Positions 1-9,800 of a DNA stretch of 64,000 nt are shown one piece after another. The notes below the pieces were generated by a model. The model saw only the letters and a program-made list of their open reading frames with translations, was not told where the DNA came from and did not search any database. This DNA comes from Flavobacterium glycines (GTDB lineage Bacteria > Bacteroidota > Bacteroidia > Flavobacteriales > Flavobacteriaceae). The stretch covers positions 1,550,001 to 1,614,000 of the forward strand of contig NZ_FNEO01000001.1 in NCBI RefSeq assembly GCF_900100165.1, given 5' to 3'. Every line of letters starts with the position of its first letter. The first letter of the stretch is position 1. The translations under genes were made by a program, and so were the position numbers.

Positions 1-801
1 AATGTGACACTTACAGATAAAGAGATTCTTGTAAAATTATACGAAGCTACTAATGGTGCTCAATGGAAAATGAAATGGGATTTATCTAAGCCTGTTGCCA
101 GCTGGTCAGGCGTAAAGGTAGTTAATGATAAAGTGGTTGCCTTGAATTTAGAGGATAACAATCTGGAGGGTCAAATTCCGAATGAGTTGGGTGATTTGAA
201 AAATTTGCAAGAATTGGTTTTGCATAAAAATCATCTTTCCGGAGGTATTCCGTCAAGTTTAGGGAACCTGAAAGAACTAAGAGTTTTAGACTTGTCATTT
301 AATACTTTGTCTGGTGCCATACCAGCTTCAATATGCAATTTAAGTAATTTGAACAGTTTAGAATTGTATATGAACAGACTTAGTGGAGAATTACCATCAA
401 ATCTTGGGAATTTGCAAAATTTAGAGACTTTAGCTGTTTTTAATAATGAAATAGAAGGAGCCATTCCAACTTCATTTTATCAAATGAAATCTCTAAAAAA
501 AGTTTTGTTAAACAGTAATAAATTAACAGGTACTTTGAGCCCTGATGTAGTTAATTTAACTCAGTTAACAAATTTTAGTTTGTTTGAAAATAATTTGCAA
601 GGACAAGTTCCATTATCAATCGAGAAATTGAATAATTTGAAAGAAATGAATATTTCTTATAATAAGTTTAATGGTTTAGTTACTAAAAAACTGGCAATGT
701 TAGATACGCTTAATATGACAATGATTAATGAAAATGGCGTGGCTTATTTAATGAATGTTGCCGTTGAAGTTGATAAAAGGCCTATAGTTTCAGAAGAATA
801 A
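1..801 (+). CDS. Plant-type leucine-rich repeat protein, 5' end probably outside the window
   Basis: The frame is open from base 1. A GTG at position 4 could start it, but nothing upstream is visible, so I treat it as the C-terminal part of a longer protein. The N-terminal 45 residues resemble the cap before bacterial plant-type LRRs (LYEATNGAQW, then a W-G-V segment). About seven repeats of roughly 24 residues follow, with the pattern LxxLxxLxLxxNxLxGxIPxxLGxL, the plant receptor-like class. The repeats end near residue 225, followed by a short tail without an obvious sorting domain. Such proteins are usually exported and bind proteins or glycans; no specific ligand can be named. It is convergent with the next gene and ends before a strong bidirectional terminator, so it is probably not part of the sugar operons. 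Confidence 0.8.
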   Translation, partial: NVTLTDKEILVKLYEATNGAQWKMKWDLSKPVASWSGVKVVNDKVVALNLEDNNLEGQIPNELGDLKNLQELVLHKNHLSGGIPSSLGNLKELRVLDLSFNTLSGAIPASICNLSNLNSLELYMNRLSGELPSNLGNLQNLETLAVFNNEIEGAIPTSFYQMKSLKKVLLNSNKLTGTLSPDVVNLTQLTNFSLFENNLQGQVPLSIEKLNNLKEMNISYNKFNGLVTKKLAMLDTLNMTMINENGVAYLMNVAVEVDKRPIVSEE

Positions 802-863
802 TTTTTTTGGTTAGGAAATTGTTTTTTTATATTAAGTTAGTTTATAATAAGTTTAGTGTTTGT

Positions 864-895
864 AAAACCTGTGAAGAGTAATCCTCACAGGTTTT
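864..895. terminator. Bidirectional intrinsic terminator between convergent genes
   Basis: A perfect 11-bp stem (864-874 with 885-895) with a 10-nt loop is flanked by A and T tracts, so it can end transcription of both the LRR gene and the minus-strand inositol operon. Confidence 0.8.
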
Positions 896-911
896 TTTTG
901 TATGTGATATT

Positions 912-1724
912 TTAAACTCCGCTAAAGGCACTAAAACCACCATCTACAGGAAGTACAATTCCGGTAATGAATTGAGAAGCATCGCTACATAAAAAATGAA
1001 TAGCCCCGGCTAATTCATTGGCTTCTCCAAATCGTTTCATAGGGGTGTTATTAATGATTTTGTTACCTCTGTCAGTATAAGTTCCGTCGTCGTTAGTTAA
1101 TAGTTTTCGATTTTGATTTCCAATAAAAAAGCCAGGTGCTATTGCATTTACACGGATTTTGTCACTAAATTTCGTGGCCATTTCTACGGCCATCCATCTG
1201 GTGAAATTTTCCATAGCTGCTTTAGAGGCTGAGTAGCCCACAACTCGTGTTACAGCTCTTTCCACTGTCATTGAAGAGAAATTGATAATGATACCTTCTT
1301 TTTGTTGTGCCATATGTTCACCAAAAACGATAGAAGGAAGTACAGTGCCGTTTAAGTTTAAATCGGTTACTGTTTGAAAAGCATCCATGGATAAATCAAA
1401 AATAGTTTGGTCTGGACCTATAGTTGCTCCAGGCATATTGCCGCCAGCTGCATTTAAAAGAATGTCTATGTTTCCGAAATGTGTGATGATTTTTTTTCTG
1501 GCTTCAATTAAAGATTCCTTATCAAGAATGTTTGCAGCTATTCCCAGAGCTTCGTAGCCACTATTTTTTAAGTTATTGATAGTTTCGTCTATTGTTTCCT
1601 GTTTTCTGCCAATAATTACAATTTTTGCGCCCGAAGCAGCTAAGTGTTCTGCAATGGAACTTCCCAGGACTCCGGTTCCTCCTGTAATTACGGCAACTTT
1701 GTCTTTTATATCAAATAAATTCAT
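912..1724 (-). CDS. SDR-family oxidoreductase, probable D-mannonate oxidoreductase (fructuronate reductase)
   Basis: Classical short-chain dehydrogenase/reductase of about 270 residues with the dinucleotide motif GGTGVLG, the NAAGG motif, a YSASKA active site and a C-terminal PVDGGF. The frame extends to 1760, but the ATG at 1724 gives the normal SDR start (MNLFDIKDKVAVITGG). Bacteroidota often use an SDR instead of the long-chain UxuB to reduce D-fructuronate to D-mannonate. That role fits its place at the end of an operon headed by myo-inositol oxygenase, whose product is D-glucuronate; UxaC at 43633 would make fructuronate from it. Mannonate dehydratase (UxuA) is not in the window, so this branch must finish elsewhere. 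Substrate is inferred from context; the SDR fold is certain. Confidence 0.8.
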   Translation of the reverse strand: MNLFDIKDKVAVITGGTGVLGSSIAEHLAASGAKIVIIGRKQETIDETINNLKNSGYEALGIAANILDKESLIEARKKIITHFGNIDILLNAAGGNMPGATIGPDQTIFDLSMDAFQTVTDLNLNGTVLPSIVFGEHMAQQKEGIIINFSSMTVERAVTRVVGYSASKAAMENFTRWMAVEMATKFSDKIRVNAIAPGFFIGNQNRKLLTNDDGTYTDRGNKIINNTPMKRFGEANELAGAIHFLCSDASQFITGIVLPVDGGFSAFSGV

Positions 1725-1760
1725 TTTTATAATTTTAAGGTTTGTGTAGTCATTTATCAT

Positions 1761-1798
1761 AAAAGCTGCATGAATTAAATAGAATTCACACAGCTTTT
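1761..1798 (-). terminator. Intercistronic hairpin, possible partial terminator
   Basis: A 16-bp inverted repeat (1761-1776 with 1783-1798) with two G-U wobble positions and a 6-nt loop lies between the NagB-PIG-L gene and the SDR gene. On the minus strand only four Us close the stem, so attenuation or mRNA processing is as likely as full termination. Confidence 0.45.
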
Positions 1799-1823
1799 TT
1801 CAAAAAAATAATAGGGTTTGTTT

Positions 1824-3752
1824 TTAAAATTTCCACCTAACAAAGGCTTCCATAGCAGCATAATTGGACAAACCTAATTGGTCGTATAATTCAGCTGTTT
1901 CTTTGTTTCGGTCTTCGGCTCTTTGCCAAAATTCTCTGGTGTCAGTTCCCTGGAATACTACTCCGTCTTTTTGTGATTGGTGTTTAAAAATTCCATGTCT
2001 TTTAGCCAGAACCTGATCAGGACTCATTGGTACTGCCATTTCAATTTCGTCAATTCCCCATTCCTGCCAGGCACCACGATAGAGCCATAACCAGCAATCT
2101 TTCATAAAATCTTTTGATTTCAAATTTTTCACTGCTTCCAGAATGGCGTCCAAACATACTTTATGAGTTCCATGCGGATCGGCTAAATCACCTGCGGCAA
2201 AAATCTGATGCGGTTTTATTTTTTCGATAAGATCCATAGTCAGCTGGATGTCAGCGTTGCCCAATGGTTTCTTTTCAATGGTTCCGGTTTCATAAAAGGG
2301 TAAGTTCATAAAATGAATTTGCTCGTCTGTAAGGCCTACAAAATGGGCTGTAGCACGTGCTTCGCCTTTTCGAATCAAACCTTTAAGGTGTCTAACTTCC
2401 GGAATATCAATTTGGCTTGTTTTTTTATGAATTAAAAAATTATGAGCTTTAGTATAAATTGAATCGGCTTCAGGACTATTGATTTCAAATTTTTCATTGT
2501 AATCACATACAAAACGGGCAAAGCGTTCGGCTTCACTGTCGGCAACAGCAATGTTACCGGAGGTTTGATAGGCAACGTGAACTTCATGTCCTTGTTCCTG
2601 AAGACGCATAAAAGTTCCTCCCATACTGATAATATCGTCATCAGGATGCGGACTGAAGATGAGCACTCTTTTTCTGGCAGGTTCGGCGCGTTCAGGTCGA
2701 TTACTGTCGTCAGCATTTGGTTTACCGCCCGGCCAACCTGTAATGGTGTGTTGTAATTTGTTGAAAATTTCAATATTGATGTTGTAAGCAGGACCCAAAT
2801 CAGCTAACAAATCACTCATACCATTTTCAATATAATCAGCATCTGTTAGTCTTAGAATTGGTTTTTTTAATTCTAAAGCCATTCCTAAAACTGCTTTTCG
2901 TGTCAATTTATCGGTCCAAATAATTTTTTCAACTAGCCATGGTTTGTTAATACGGGTTAGTTTGGAAGCAGCTTCCTGATCTAATACAAAAACAGCATCA
3001 TTATGTTCCTGCAAGAAAGAAGCAGGAACAAGATTGGTTACAGTCCCTTCAGCAGATTCTTTGACAATATTTGATTTTCCTTCACCCCAAGCCAATAAAA
3101 TGACTCTTTTGGCCTCCATTATTTTTTTTACTCCTAAGGTAATGGCCGTTCTGGGCGTGTTGTTTAAACCTGAAAAATCTTTACTTGCTGCAACTCTGGT
3201 GATGTGGTCTAAGGCAACCAATCTGGTTTTAGAGTTTTGTAATGAACCTGATTCGTTAAAACCAATATGGCCATTTCCTCCAATTCCCAGTATTTGTAAA
3301 TCGATTCCGCCCAGGGTTTCAATCTTTTCTTCATATTGGGCGCAATAATCCTGAATTTGTTCTTTAGACAAAGTACCGTCAGGAATATGATAGTTTTCGG
3401 GTAAAATATCTACCTGATCCAATAATAATTCTTTCATGAATCGAACGTAACTATTGATGGAATCAGGTTCCATTGGATAATATTCGTCCAGATTGAAAGT
3501 AATGACATTCTTAAAACTGAGACCTTCTTCTTTGTGCATTCTAACAAGTTCGGCATACAAACCTTTAGGAGATGAGCCGGTCGCCAGTCCCAGTACACAG
3601 GGTTCATTCTGTTCTTGTTTTAATCGAATTAAAGCCGCAATTTCCTGTGCAACGGCTACAGAAGCTGTTTTTGAATTTTCGAAAACTACTGTATTAATGT
3701 TCTCAAATCGTTTTTCAAATCCAGTTGCTTTATCGATACTGCTTTTTATCAT
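1824..3752 (-). CDS. nagB: Glucosamine-6-phosphate deaminase domain fused to a PIG-L (LmbE) deacetylase domain
   Basis: 642 residues, two domains. Residues about 1-320 are NagB-like, with the sugar-phosphate motif GLATGSSPKGLY, LDEYYPM and GIGGNGHIGFNESG. Residues about 360-640 are a PIG-L/LmbE zinc deacetylase with the metal-binding PHPDDD motif near residue 364 and a later ADPHGTH. This fusion is a known Bacteroidota architecture. NagB converts GlcN-6-P to Fru-6-P and ammonia; PIG-L enzymes remove N-acetyl groups from GlcNAc-containing compounds such as GlcNAc-phosphatidylinositol or GlcNAc-inositol. It lies in an operon with myo-inositol oxygenase, opposite a locus that encodes an alpha-N-acetylglucosaminidase. 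That suggests processing of GlcNAc from an inositol-linked glycan, but this is inference. It may instead be a housekeeping GlcNAc gene. Confidence 0.88.
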   Translation of the reverse strand: MIKSSIDKATGFEKRFENINTVVFENSKTASVAVAQEIAALIRLKQEQNEPCVLGLATGSSPKGLYAELVRMHKEEGLSFKNVITFNLDEYYPMEPDSINSYVRFMKELLLDQVDILPENYHIPDGTLSKEQIQDYCAQYEEKIETLGGIDLQILGIGGNGHIGFNESGSLQNSKTRLVALDHITRVAASKDFSGLNNTPRTAITLGVKKIMEAKRVILLAWGEGKSNIVKESAEGTVTNLVPASFLQEHNDAVFVLDQEAASKLTRINKPWLVEKIIWTDKLTRKAVLGMALELKKPILRLTDADYIENGMSDLLADLGPAYNINIEIFNKLQHTITGWPGGKPNADDSNRPERAEPARKRVLIFSPHPDDDIISMGGTFMRLQEQGHEVHVAYQTSGNIAVADSEAERFARFVCDYNEKFEINSPEADSIYTKAHNFLIHKKTSQIDIPEVRHLKGLIRKGEARATAHFVGLTDEQIHFMNLPFYETGTIEKKPLGNADIQLTMDLIEKIKPHQIFAAGDLADPHGTHKVCLDAILEAVKNLKSKDFMKDCWLWLYRGAWQEWGIDEIEMAVPMSPDQVLAKRHGIFKHQSQKDGVVFQGTDTREFWQRAEDRNKETAELYDQLGLSNYAAMEAFVRWKF

Positions 3753-3776
3753 TGTGTGTTTATTTTTTATGAATTT

Positions 3777-5357
3777 TTAAGATAACATGATGTAAATTAA
3801 TACGGTTAAGCATATTAAAATGCTTCCGGCCAGATTCATTCCTGACCAGGGTTTTTCGTCATTAGTTGTCCATTGCTCTATATATGCGCTGCTTGTTTTG
3901 ACATTAGTATAATATTTTGAGAACATGAACATGATGATAAAGTTCAAAACAAATTCTATTCCCCATAAATGTACAAAATGGATATTTAGGTGAAGTATAA
4001 ATGAGGTTAAGATGTAAAAAATGAGGCCAAAAAATAGTCCTGCTTTAGCACCAACAGCATTAATTTGTTTGAAAAATAATCCTGCTATTAATACAGAAGA
4101 AATGGGTATAAAAAAGATTCCGTTTAATTCTTGTAATAAAAAATACAGTCCCGAAGGAGCGTAAGCCATTAATGGAGCTACAGAAATGGATAAAACAGCA
4201 AGAATTGCAGCTGATATTTTGCCAAAGTGAGCCAGTTTTTCATCGGTGGCATTTTTATTAAAAGTTTTTTTGTAAATATCGATGCAAAAGATGGTGCTTG
4301 CCGAATTTAATATGCTGTTAAAAGTGCTCAGGACAGCGCCAAGTATTACTGCGGCAAAAAAACCATAGAGATAGCTAGGCAGTACCTTTTTAACTAATAA
4401 TGGATAAATTAAGTCGGGTTTAGCATAATATTCTTCCTGAAAATAGTAGTAGCCAATTAATCCGGGAAGAACAATAATCAGCGGCATTAATAATTTGAAA
4501 ATACCGGTAATAATCAGCCCTTTTTGAGCTTCCTCCAAATTTTTTGCCCCTAATGCTCGTTGGACAATCGTTTGATTCATTCCCCAAAAATAAATTTGGT
4601 TAATCATTAATCCTGTAAAAAGTGTAGAAAAGGGAAGTATAGAGTCTTCGCTTCCGATGATATCAAATTTTTTTGGTGCAAAATGATAAATGCTGCTTAC
4701 TCCGGTAAAAATATTTCCTTTTCCAATTTGGTACAACGCAATTGTGGGAATTAATAAGCCTCCTAATATCAGTCCAACACCGTTGAGTGAGTCTGAAAAT
4801 GCAATTGCTTTTAAACCTCCAAAAATGGAGTAGGCAGATCCTAAGATGCCAATTGCGAGTATTGTATAAATCAATGACTCTTTTTTTGAAATCGAAAATA
4901 CTGTTGAGAAATCAAAGATACTTTCAATATTAATCGCACCGGAATATAAAATAATGGGTAACAGGGTAACTACAAAGGAACTCATCAACAGTAATGCAAC
5001 AACTGAGCGGATACTTGCATCGAATCGTTTTTCAAGAAACTCCGGAATAGTGGTGAGTTTCATTTTCATAAATCGGGGAATGATATAAATGCCTGCTATG
5101 ACTATGGCAATTGCTGATGTTACTTCCCAGGCAATTACTATAATACCATTTTTATAAGCACTCCCGTTCATTCCTATTAAATGTTCGGTAGAAATGTTTG
5201 TTAGAAGCATAGAGCCCGCAATTACAGGGGCAGTTAAGCTTTTTCCGGCAAAAAAATATCCATTTGAAGTGTCCAGATTGTCTTTTCTGAGTTTATAGCT
5301 TGTGTATAGAATAACAAGCAGAGTGAAACCAAAAAAGCCTAAATAACTGTACAACAT
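3777..5357 (-). CDS. Sodium:solute symporter (SSS/SLC5, SGLT-type), candidate myo-inositol or uronate importer
   Basis: 526-residue integral membrane protein with about 14 hydrophobic segments and the usual SSS features: an N-terminal helix, then an NxSTEHLIGMNG segment in the substrate region, and a GGLKAIAFSDSLNG segment in the core. Length and sequence fit the SGLT/YidK-like branch that imports sugars and polyols. It starts 33 nt downstream of the myo-inositol oxygenase stop and 24 nt upstream of the NagB-PIG-L start, so co-transcription is very likely. The nearest functional expectation is Na+-driven import of myo-inositol across the inner membrane to feed MIOX. Glucuronate or GlcNAc are alternatives; substrate cannot be read from sequence. 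Confidence 0.88.
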   Translation of the reverse strand: MLYSYLGFFGFTLLVILYTSYKLRKDNLDTSNGYFFAGKSLTAPVIAGSMLLTNISTEHLIGMNGSAYKNGIIVIAWEVTSAIAIVIAGIYIIPRFMKMKLTTIPEFLEKRFDASIRSVVALLLMSSFVVTLLPIILYSGAINIESIFDFSTVFSISKKESLIYTILAIGILGSAYSIFGGLKAIAFSDSLNGVGLILGGLLIPTIALYQIGKGNIFTGVSSIYHFAPKKFDIIGSEDSILPFSTLFTGLMINQIYFWGMNQTIVQRALGAKNLEEAQKGLIITGIFKLLMPLIIVLPGLIGYYYFQEEYYAKPDLIYPLLVKKVLPSYLYGFFAAVILGAVLSTFNSILNSASTIFCIDIYKKTFNKNATDEKLAHFGKISAAILAVLSISVAPLMAYAPSGLYFLLQELNGIFFIPISSVLIAGLFFKQINAVGAKAGLFFGLIFYILTSFILHLNIHFVHLWGIEFVLNFIIMFMFSKYYTNVKTSSAYIEQWTTNDEKPWSGMNLAGSILICLTVLIYIMLS

Positions 5358-5390
5358 TTCAAATGGATATTAGGTAGTGAAAGTGATTTG

Positions 5391-6272
5391 TTAGAATTTT
5401 AATTTGGCAGGCAAATATTTGGCAACCAATTCTTCGTAATAAGGTCTTAAAGCTTTAGAGTCTGGTTTAACAGGCGCTTTGGTATACAAATCGTAAGGAT
5501 TGAATTTTTTTACCCATTCAAACATTTCAATATCGTGTTCTGTCATTAAATGTGTATAAGCATTTTCTCTGTGTTGTGAATAAAATGAATGGTAACGAAT
5601 CATGTATAATGCCGGTTCAGGAAGATAATCTTTCATGATTTGGTATAAATATTCGTCATGTCCCCAGCTCATTTTTACTTTGTCTAATCCACAGTTTGGA
5701 GAGTAAACACCGTATTTTGTATTGTATTTTTCGTTTGTGCTATCCGGATTGGCAGCAAAAAATTCCGGATAAACTATTTTATCTGAAAATTTGCATCCTA
5801 CAGGGAATGTGTCTCCTACAACAGCCCATTGTGGTTCTCCAAAAAGGCATAAAACTTTTCCAATGTCATGCAGGAATCCTGTAAGTACAAACCAGTCAGG
5901 ATGGCCATCGGCACGGATAGCCTCAGATGTTTGAAGTAAATGTTGGAATTGATCTAAATCGATATCCGGATCACTATCATCAACTAAAGTGTTTAGGAAA
6001 TCTACAGCTTCCCATAAAGACATTTCTTTACGGTCAAATTTCAGAAATTCTTTCTCCTTTTCGCATACAAATTCATAAGTTTGGTAAGTATGATTTATTC
6101 TGTAAAATTCTCTTACGGTTTCAACTCTTTCCGAATCTACATAATTTCTGAATTCTTCTTTTTCTTTTTTCTCTACAGCAGGATCAGGATAGCGTTCGAT
6201 TAAATTTTCTTCCCAATCATCAATTTGATGCATTGGATTATTGAACTTGTCGGAGGCATTAGCATTTTTCAT
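5391..6272 (-). CDS. Myo-inositol oxygenase (MIOX)
   Basis: Non-heme di-iron dioxygenase that cleaves myo-inositol with O2 to D-glucuronate. The match to animal MIOX is extensive: [60 protein letters not shown] and FNPYDLYTK. All six iron ligands are present (His111, His135, Asp136, His205, His228, Asp261, counted from this start), matching human 98/123/124/194/220/253. The open frame reaches 6353, but the ATG at 6272 removes a 27-residue unconserved extension. It is the first gene of a minus-strand operon with a symporter, NagB-PIG-L and an SDR, divergent from the SusC/D locus. MIOX is uncommon in bacteria, which normally use the Iol pathway. Here it routes inositol into the uronate pathway encoded 38 kb away. 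Confidence 0.95.
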   Translation of the reverse strand: MKNANASDKFNNPMHQIDDWEENLIERYPDPAVEKKEKEEFRNYVDSERVETVREFYRINHTYQTYEFVCEKEKEFLKFDRKEMSLWEAVDFLNTLVDDSDPDIDLDQFQHLLQTSEAIRADGHPDWFVLTGFLHDIGKVLCLFGEPQWAVVGDTFPVGCKFSDKIVYPEFFAANPDSTNEKYNTKYGVYSPNCGLDKVKMSWGHDEYLYQIMKDYLPEPALYMIRYHSFYSQHRENAYTHLMTEHDIEMFEWVKKFNPYDLYTKAPVKPDSKALRPYYEELVAKYLPAKLKF

Positions 6273-6353
6273 CTGGTTCTTTTTATTATGTGAATTGAAT
6301 AAATAATAATTTGTTTGGTAGTGAATAGCACTTTGTCTATTTGCATGATTCAA

Positions 6354-6884
6354 AATTACGCAGATATCTTTTTTTTAAAATGGATATATGTTTCAAAAAC
6401 ATGGATAAATTTTTCAAGCTGCTAATTTTTTACCTTATAAATTAAATAATGTCTATTGATTGTTTTTTATGATTGAATTTTTGCAAACATTAAATATTCT
6501 TTTTTGAAGTGTTTTTTATGGAGAAAAAAGGGAATGCATCATTTAAGAATGCTTTATAATAGGTATAAGTGCTTTTGTAAGGAGTATTTGTTTCAAATTG
6601 TATCCTTGTTTTTGATTTTTAGTGTTAAAAAAACAGTGAAAAATTAACTTAAAGATTTATTAATGAAATATTCGGGTCGATAATGGTTAATTAGGTGTGA
6701 ATTAAGGCTTTTGTTAGTGATAATTTAAAAAAATAAGCCTTTAAAAATGCAAAATGTATTTTTAACAGGCTTTTTTTAGGGTTGTTTTGATTGGATTTTA
6801 TATGTTTTTGACGAATTTGTCCATTTCGAACAGGTTCTTAACTGTTAATTTTACCATAATATTATTAACTAATACTAATTAAAA
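6354..6884. other. Divergent intergenic region between the MIOX operon and susC
   Basis: About 530 AT-rich bases between two divergent operons; no credible ORF. It must hold the promoters of both. I could not find an exact TAnnTTTG box I would defend. The clearest element is a terminator-like hairpin about 110 nt before susC, listed separately. A small RNA ending at that hairpin is possible, since Bacteroides PULs are known to carry sRNAs next to susC genes. Confidence 0.5.
6735..6778 (+). terminator. Orphan terminator-like hairpin in the susC leader (attenuator or sRNA 3' end)
   Basis: AAGCCT-TTAAAAAT (6735-6748) pairs with 6758-6772 with a one-base bulge and a 9-nt loop, then continues as a run of Ts. 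No plus-strand gene precedes it, so it ends either the susC leader prematurely or a small RNA. An A-rich tract on the other side would also give a U tract on the minus strand. Confidence 0.55.
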
Positions 6885-9800
6885 ATGAAAAAAACCAAAT
6901 TCACATTATTGACGTTATTTTTTCTGATAGCGTTTTCAATTAATTCGTGGGCGCAAAAAACGCAAGTTTCTGGTAAGGTAGTAGATGAACAAAACATGCC
7001 TTTACCGGGGGCTAATGTCGTAGAAAGTGGAACGAAAAATGGTGTTATGACGGATTTCGATGGGAAATTCAAACTTGATGTTTCTAAATCGAATGCTGTT
7101 ATAGTAGTTTCTTTTATGGGATATGCTGATCAAAGCATCAAACTAAGTGGTTCTAAAACTAATTTGACTGTTAAATTGGTGTCAGGGGCTAATAATTTAG
7201 AGCAAGTTGTTGTAGTAGGATACGGGAAGAGTTCACGTAAAAACTTAACCAGTGCTGTTACATCAGTTAAGGCAGAAGCATTAAACCGTGGAGCTATTAG
7301 TGATGTGGGGCAGTTATTACAAGGTAAATCTTCGGGTTTGAATATCTCAGCCAGTGGTGACCCTAACCGTAAAGCTTCTGTAGTACTACGTGGAGCTTCT
7401 ACATTAAATAGTTCTCAAGGTCCTTTTTATGTAGTGGATGGAGTACCTGGAGTTGATATTTCATTGGTTTCGCCGGATGATATTGCTACTATTGATGTAC
7501 TTAAAGATGCTGCTGCTACAGCTATCTATGGTAACCGTGCTGCAAATGGGGTTATTATGGTAACTACTAAAAAAGGAAGTAAAGAAAAAGCACAAATTAG
7601 TTATAGTTCTTATGTAGGATTTGAAAAAGTTTCTAATCAGTTGGATATGATGAATGCAACTCAATTAAGAGCTTTTGTTACTAAAAACAATCTTGCTTTT
7701 ACTCCTGAGAATGATAAAGGAGCTAATACAAACTGGCAAAAAGAGATTTTACGTTCAGGTGCACTTTCTACAAGCCATAATTTATCTATAAGTGGTGGTG
7801 GAGAACATGGAAATTACATGGCTAGTTTAACTACTTTAAACAGAGAAGGGGTTATCTTAACAAGTGATTTTTCTCGTGTTATTGCGCATTTGGCTATTGA
7901 GCAATATGCTTTTAATGATAATGTAAAATTTGGATTGAATGTTTCTAATTCAAATACTAATGCACAAAATGTTGCACAACGTAATACAGTACTTTTACAG
8001 GCGGTAAATCACTTACCTGTTTCACCTGTTAAAAATGCAGATGGAACTTATTTTGAGAACTTTATCAGTACCGGATATTTCAACCCGGTAGCTTTGATTA
8101 ATCATGGTGATGATGATACTAAGACAAGTAATTTAGTTGGGAATTTCACAACTGAGATTAAGTTGCCTTTTGGTTTAAAATATAACTTAAACTTAGCTTA
8201 TCAAAAATCAACTACATTACACGGAGAGTTCTATGACAGCTATTACCAAAAATATAATAGTGCGAACTTTTACAACAATCCTGATCCACCAGCAGTACAC
8301 TCTTTAATCAATTTTGGTGTTAATGGTTCGGCGTTAAGAAACACTTATACAAATACTAATAATATTATTGAAAGTTTCCTTACTTGGGATAAAACATTTG
8401 GAAACCATAAAATTAATGCTGTATTAGGATACTCTTGGCAGGAAGATGTTTTAGGAGATGGATTCCAGGCAACAACAACAAATTTCCCGGTTGATAATGT
8501 TAGTTATAACAACTTGGCTTTAAGTAACTATTCTTCAGTATCTGGCTATAGAGTTGATTTTGGAAGTAGTACTGCTTATCAAAAAACGCGTTTGATTTCT
8601 GATTTCTTCCGTTTGAATTACAACTATAATGATAAGTACTTAATTCAGGGGTCTATCAGAAGAGATGGAGGATCTGTATTTGGAGCTAATAACAGATGGG
8701 GTTATTTCCCTTCTATTGGTGGAGCCTGGAGAGTTGATAAAGAAGGTTTCATGGCAGACCAAAAAGTATTTGAAGACTTGAAATTACGTGCAAGTTACGG
8801 GGTAACAGGTAACTCTTCAGGATTTAATGCTTATACTGCTCAATTTATCTCAGGAAGTTTAGGAACTTTCTATTATAATGGTCAACAAATTGGAGCTTAT
8901 GGTCCTAACCAGGCTGCTAACCCTGATTTACAATGGGAAAAAACATCTACGGCTAACATAGGTCTTGATTTTACAGTTTTAAAAGGAAAATTATCTGGGT
9001 CTGTTGATTATTATGAAAAGAAAACAACTGGAATGATTACTAGTTATAGTGTGAACCCAATTCTTGTGCCAATTGGATCAATTGTGGCTAATGGAGGAAC
9101 TATGTCTAATAAAGGTATTGAGGTGAGTTTGAATGCTACTCCTGTACAAACTAAAAACTTTACCTGGTCAACAGGAATGAATGCTTCACACAATAAAAAT
9201 GAAATTACTAAATTGACTAATCCATTTTTCATTGGAGGAGATTCTATTCGTAGAGTACAACCAGAAGGAGGAGGTCAAACAGGTAGTACATTGCAAATTT
9301 TAAAAGAAGGTAAACCATTGGGACAATTCTTCACGCTTCAATATGCAGGAAAAAATGCTAATGGAGTTTCTCAGTATTATGATAAAAATGGAAATTTGAC
9401 AACTACTCCGGCAATTGGAACAGATTATCACTATGCAGGAAGTGCACAGCCAAAATTATTATTGGGTTGGTCTAATGATTTTAAATACAAAAACTTTGAT
9501 TTGAACATTTTCATTCGTGGAGTATTTGGTAACAAAATTTTCAATGCTACCCGTGCCGATTTGTTTAGACCAGCTACTGCTATGACTACTAATATTTTAG
9601 TTGATGCAGCTAATGAGTCTCCAAGTGATTTGAATTCGTTTAAGTATTCAACTCGTTTTATTGAAGATGGAAGTTACATTCGTTTAGATAATGCCACTTT
9701 AGGTTATAATTTCCCTCAAATTCATAAATACATTAAAAGCTTACGTATTTATAGTACAGTAAACAATTTATTTGTAATTACTAAATACTCAGGAATTGAT

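Noticed and set aside
1..10. ATG at position 2 as the LRR start
   Set aside because: It is followed at once by a TGA stop; the LRR frame uses the GTG at 4 or starts outside the window.
2432..2773. Antisense and out-of-frame ORFs of 60-180 codons inside large genes, including 31045-31539 and 29329-29697
   Set aside because: They overlap clearly coding frames, show no family motifs and have no plausible leader; they are frame shadows.
1824..3752. NagB-PIG-L fusion as a new gene fusion or assembly error
   Set aside because: The same two-domain architecture is known from other Bacteroidota, and the frame is continuous with intact motifs in both parts.
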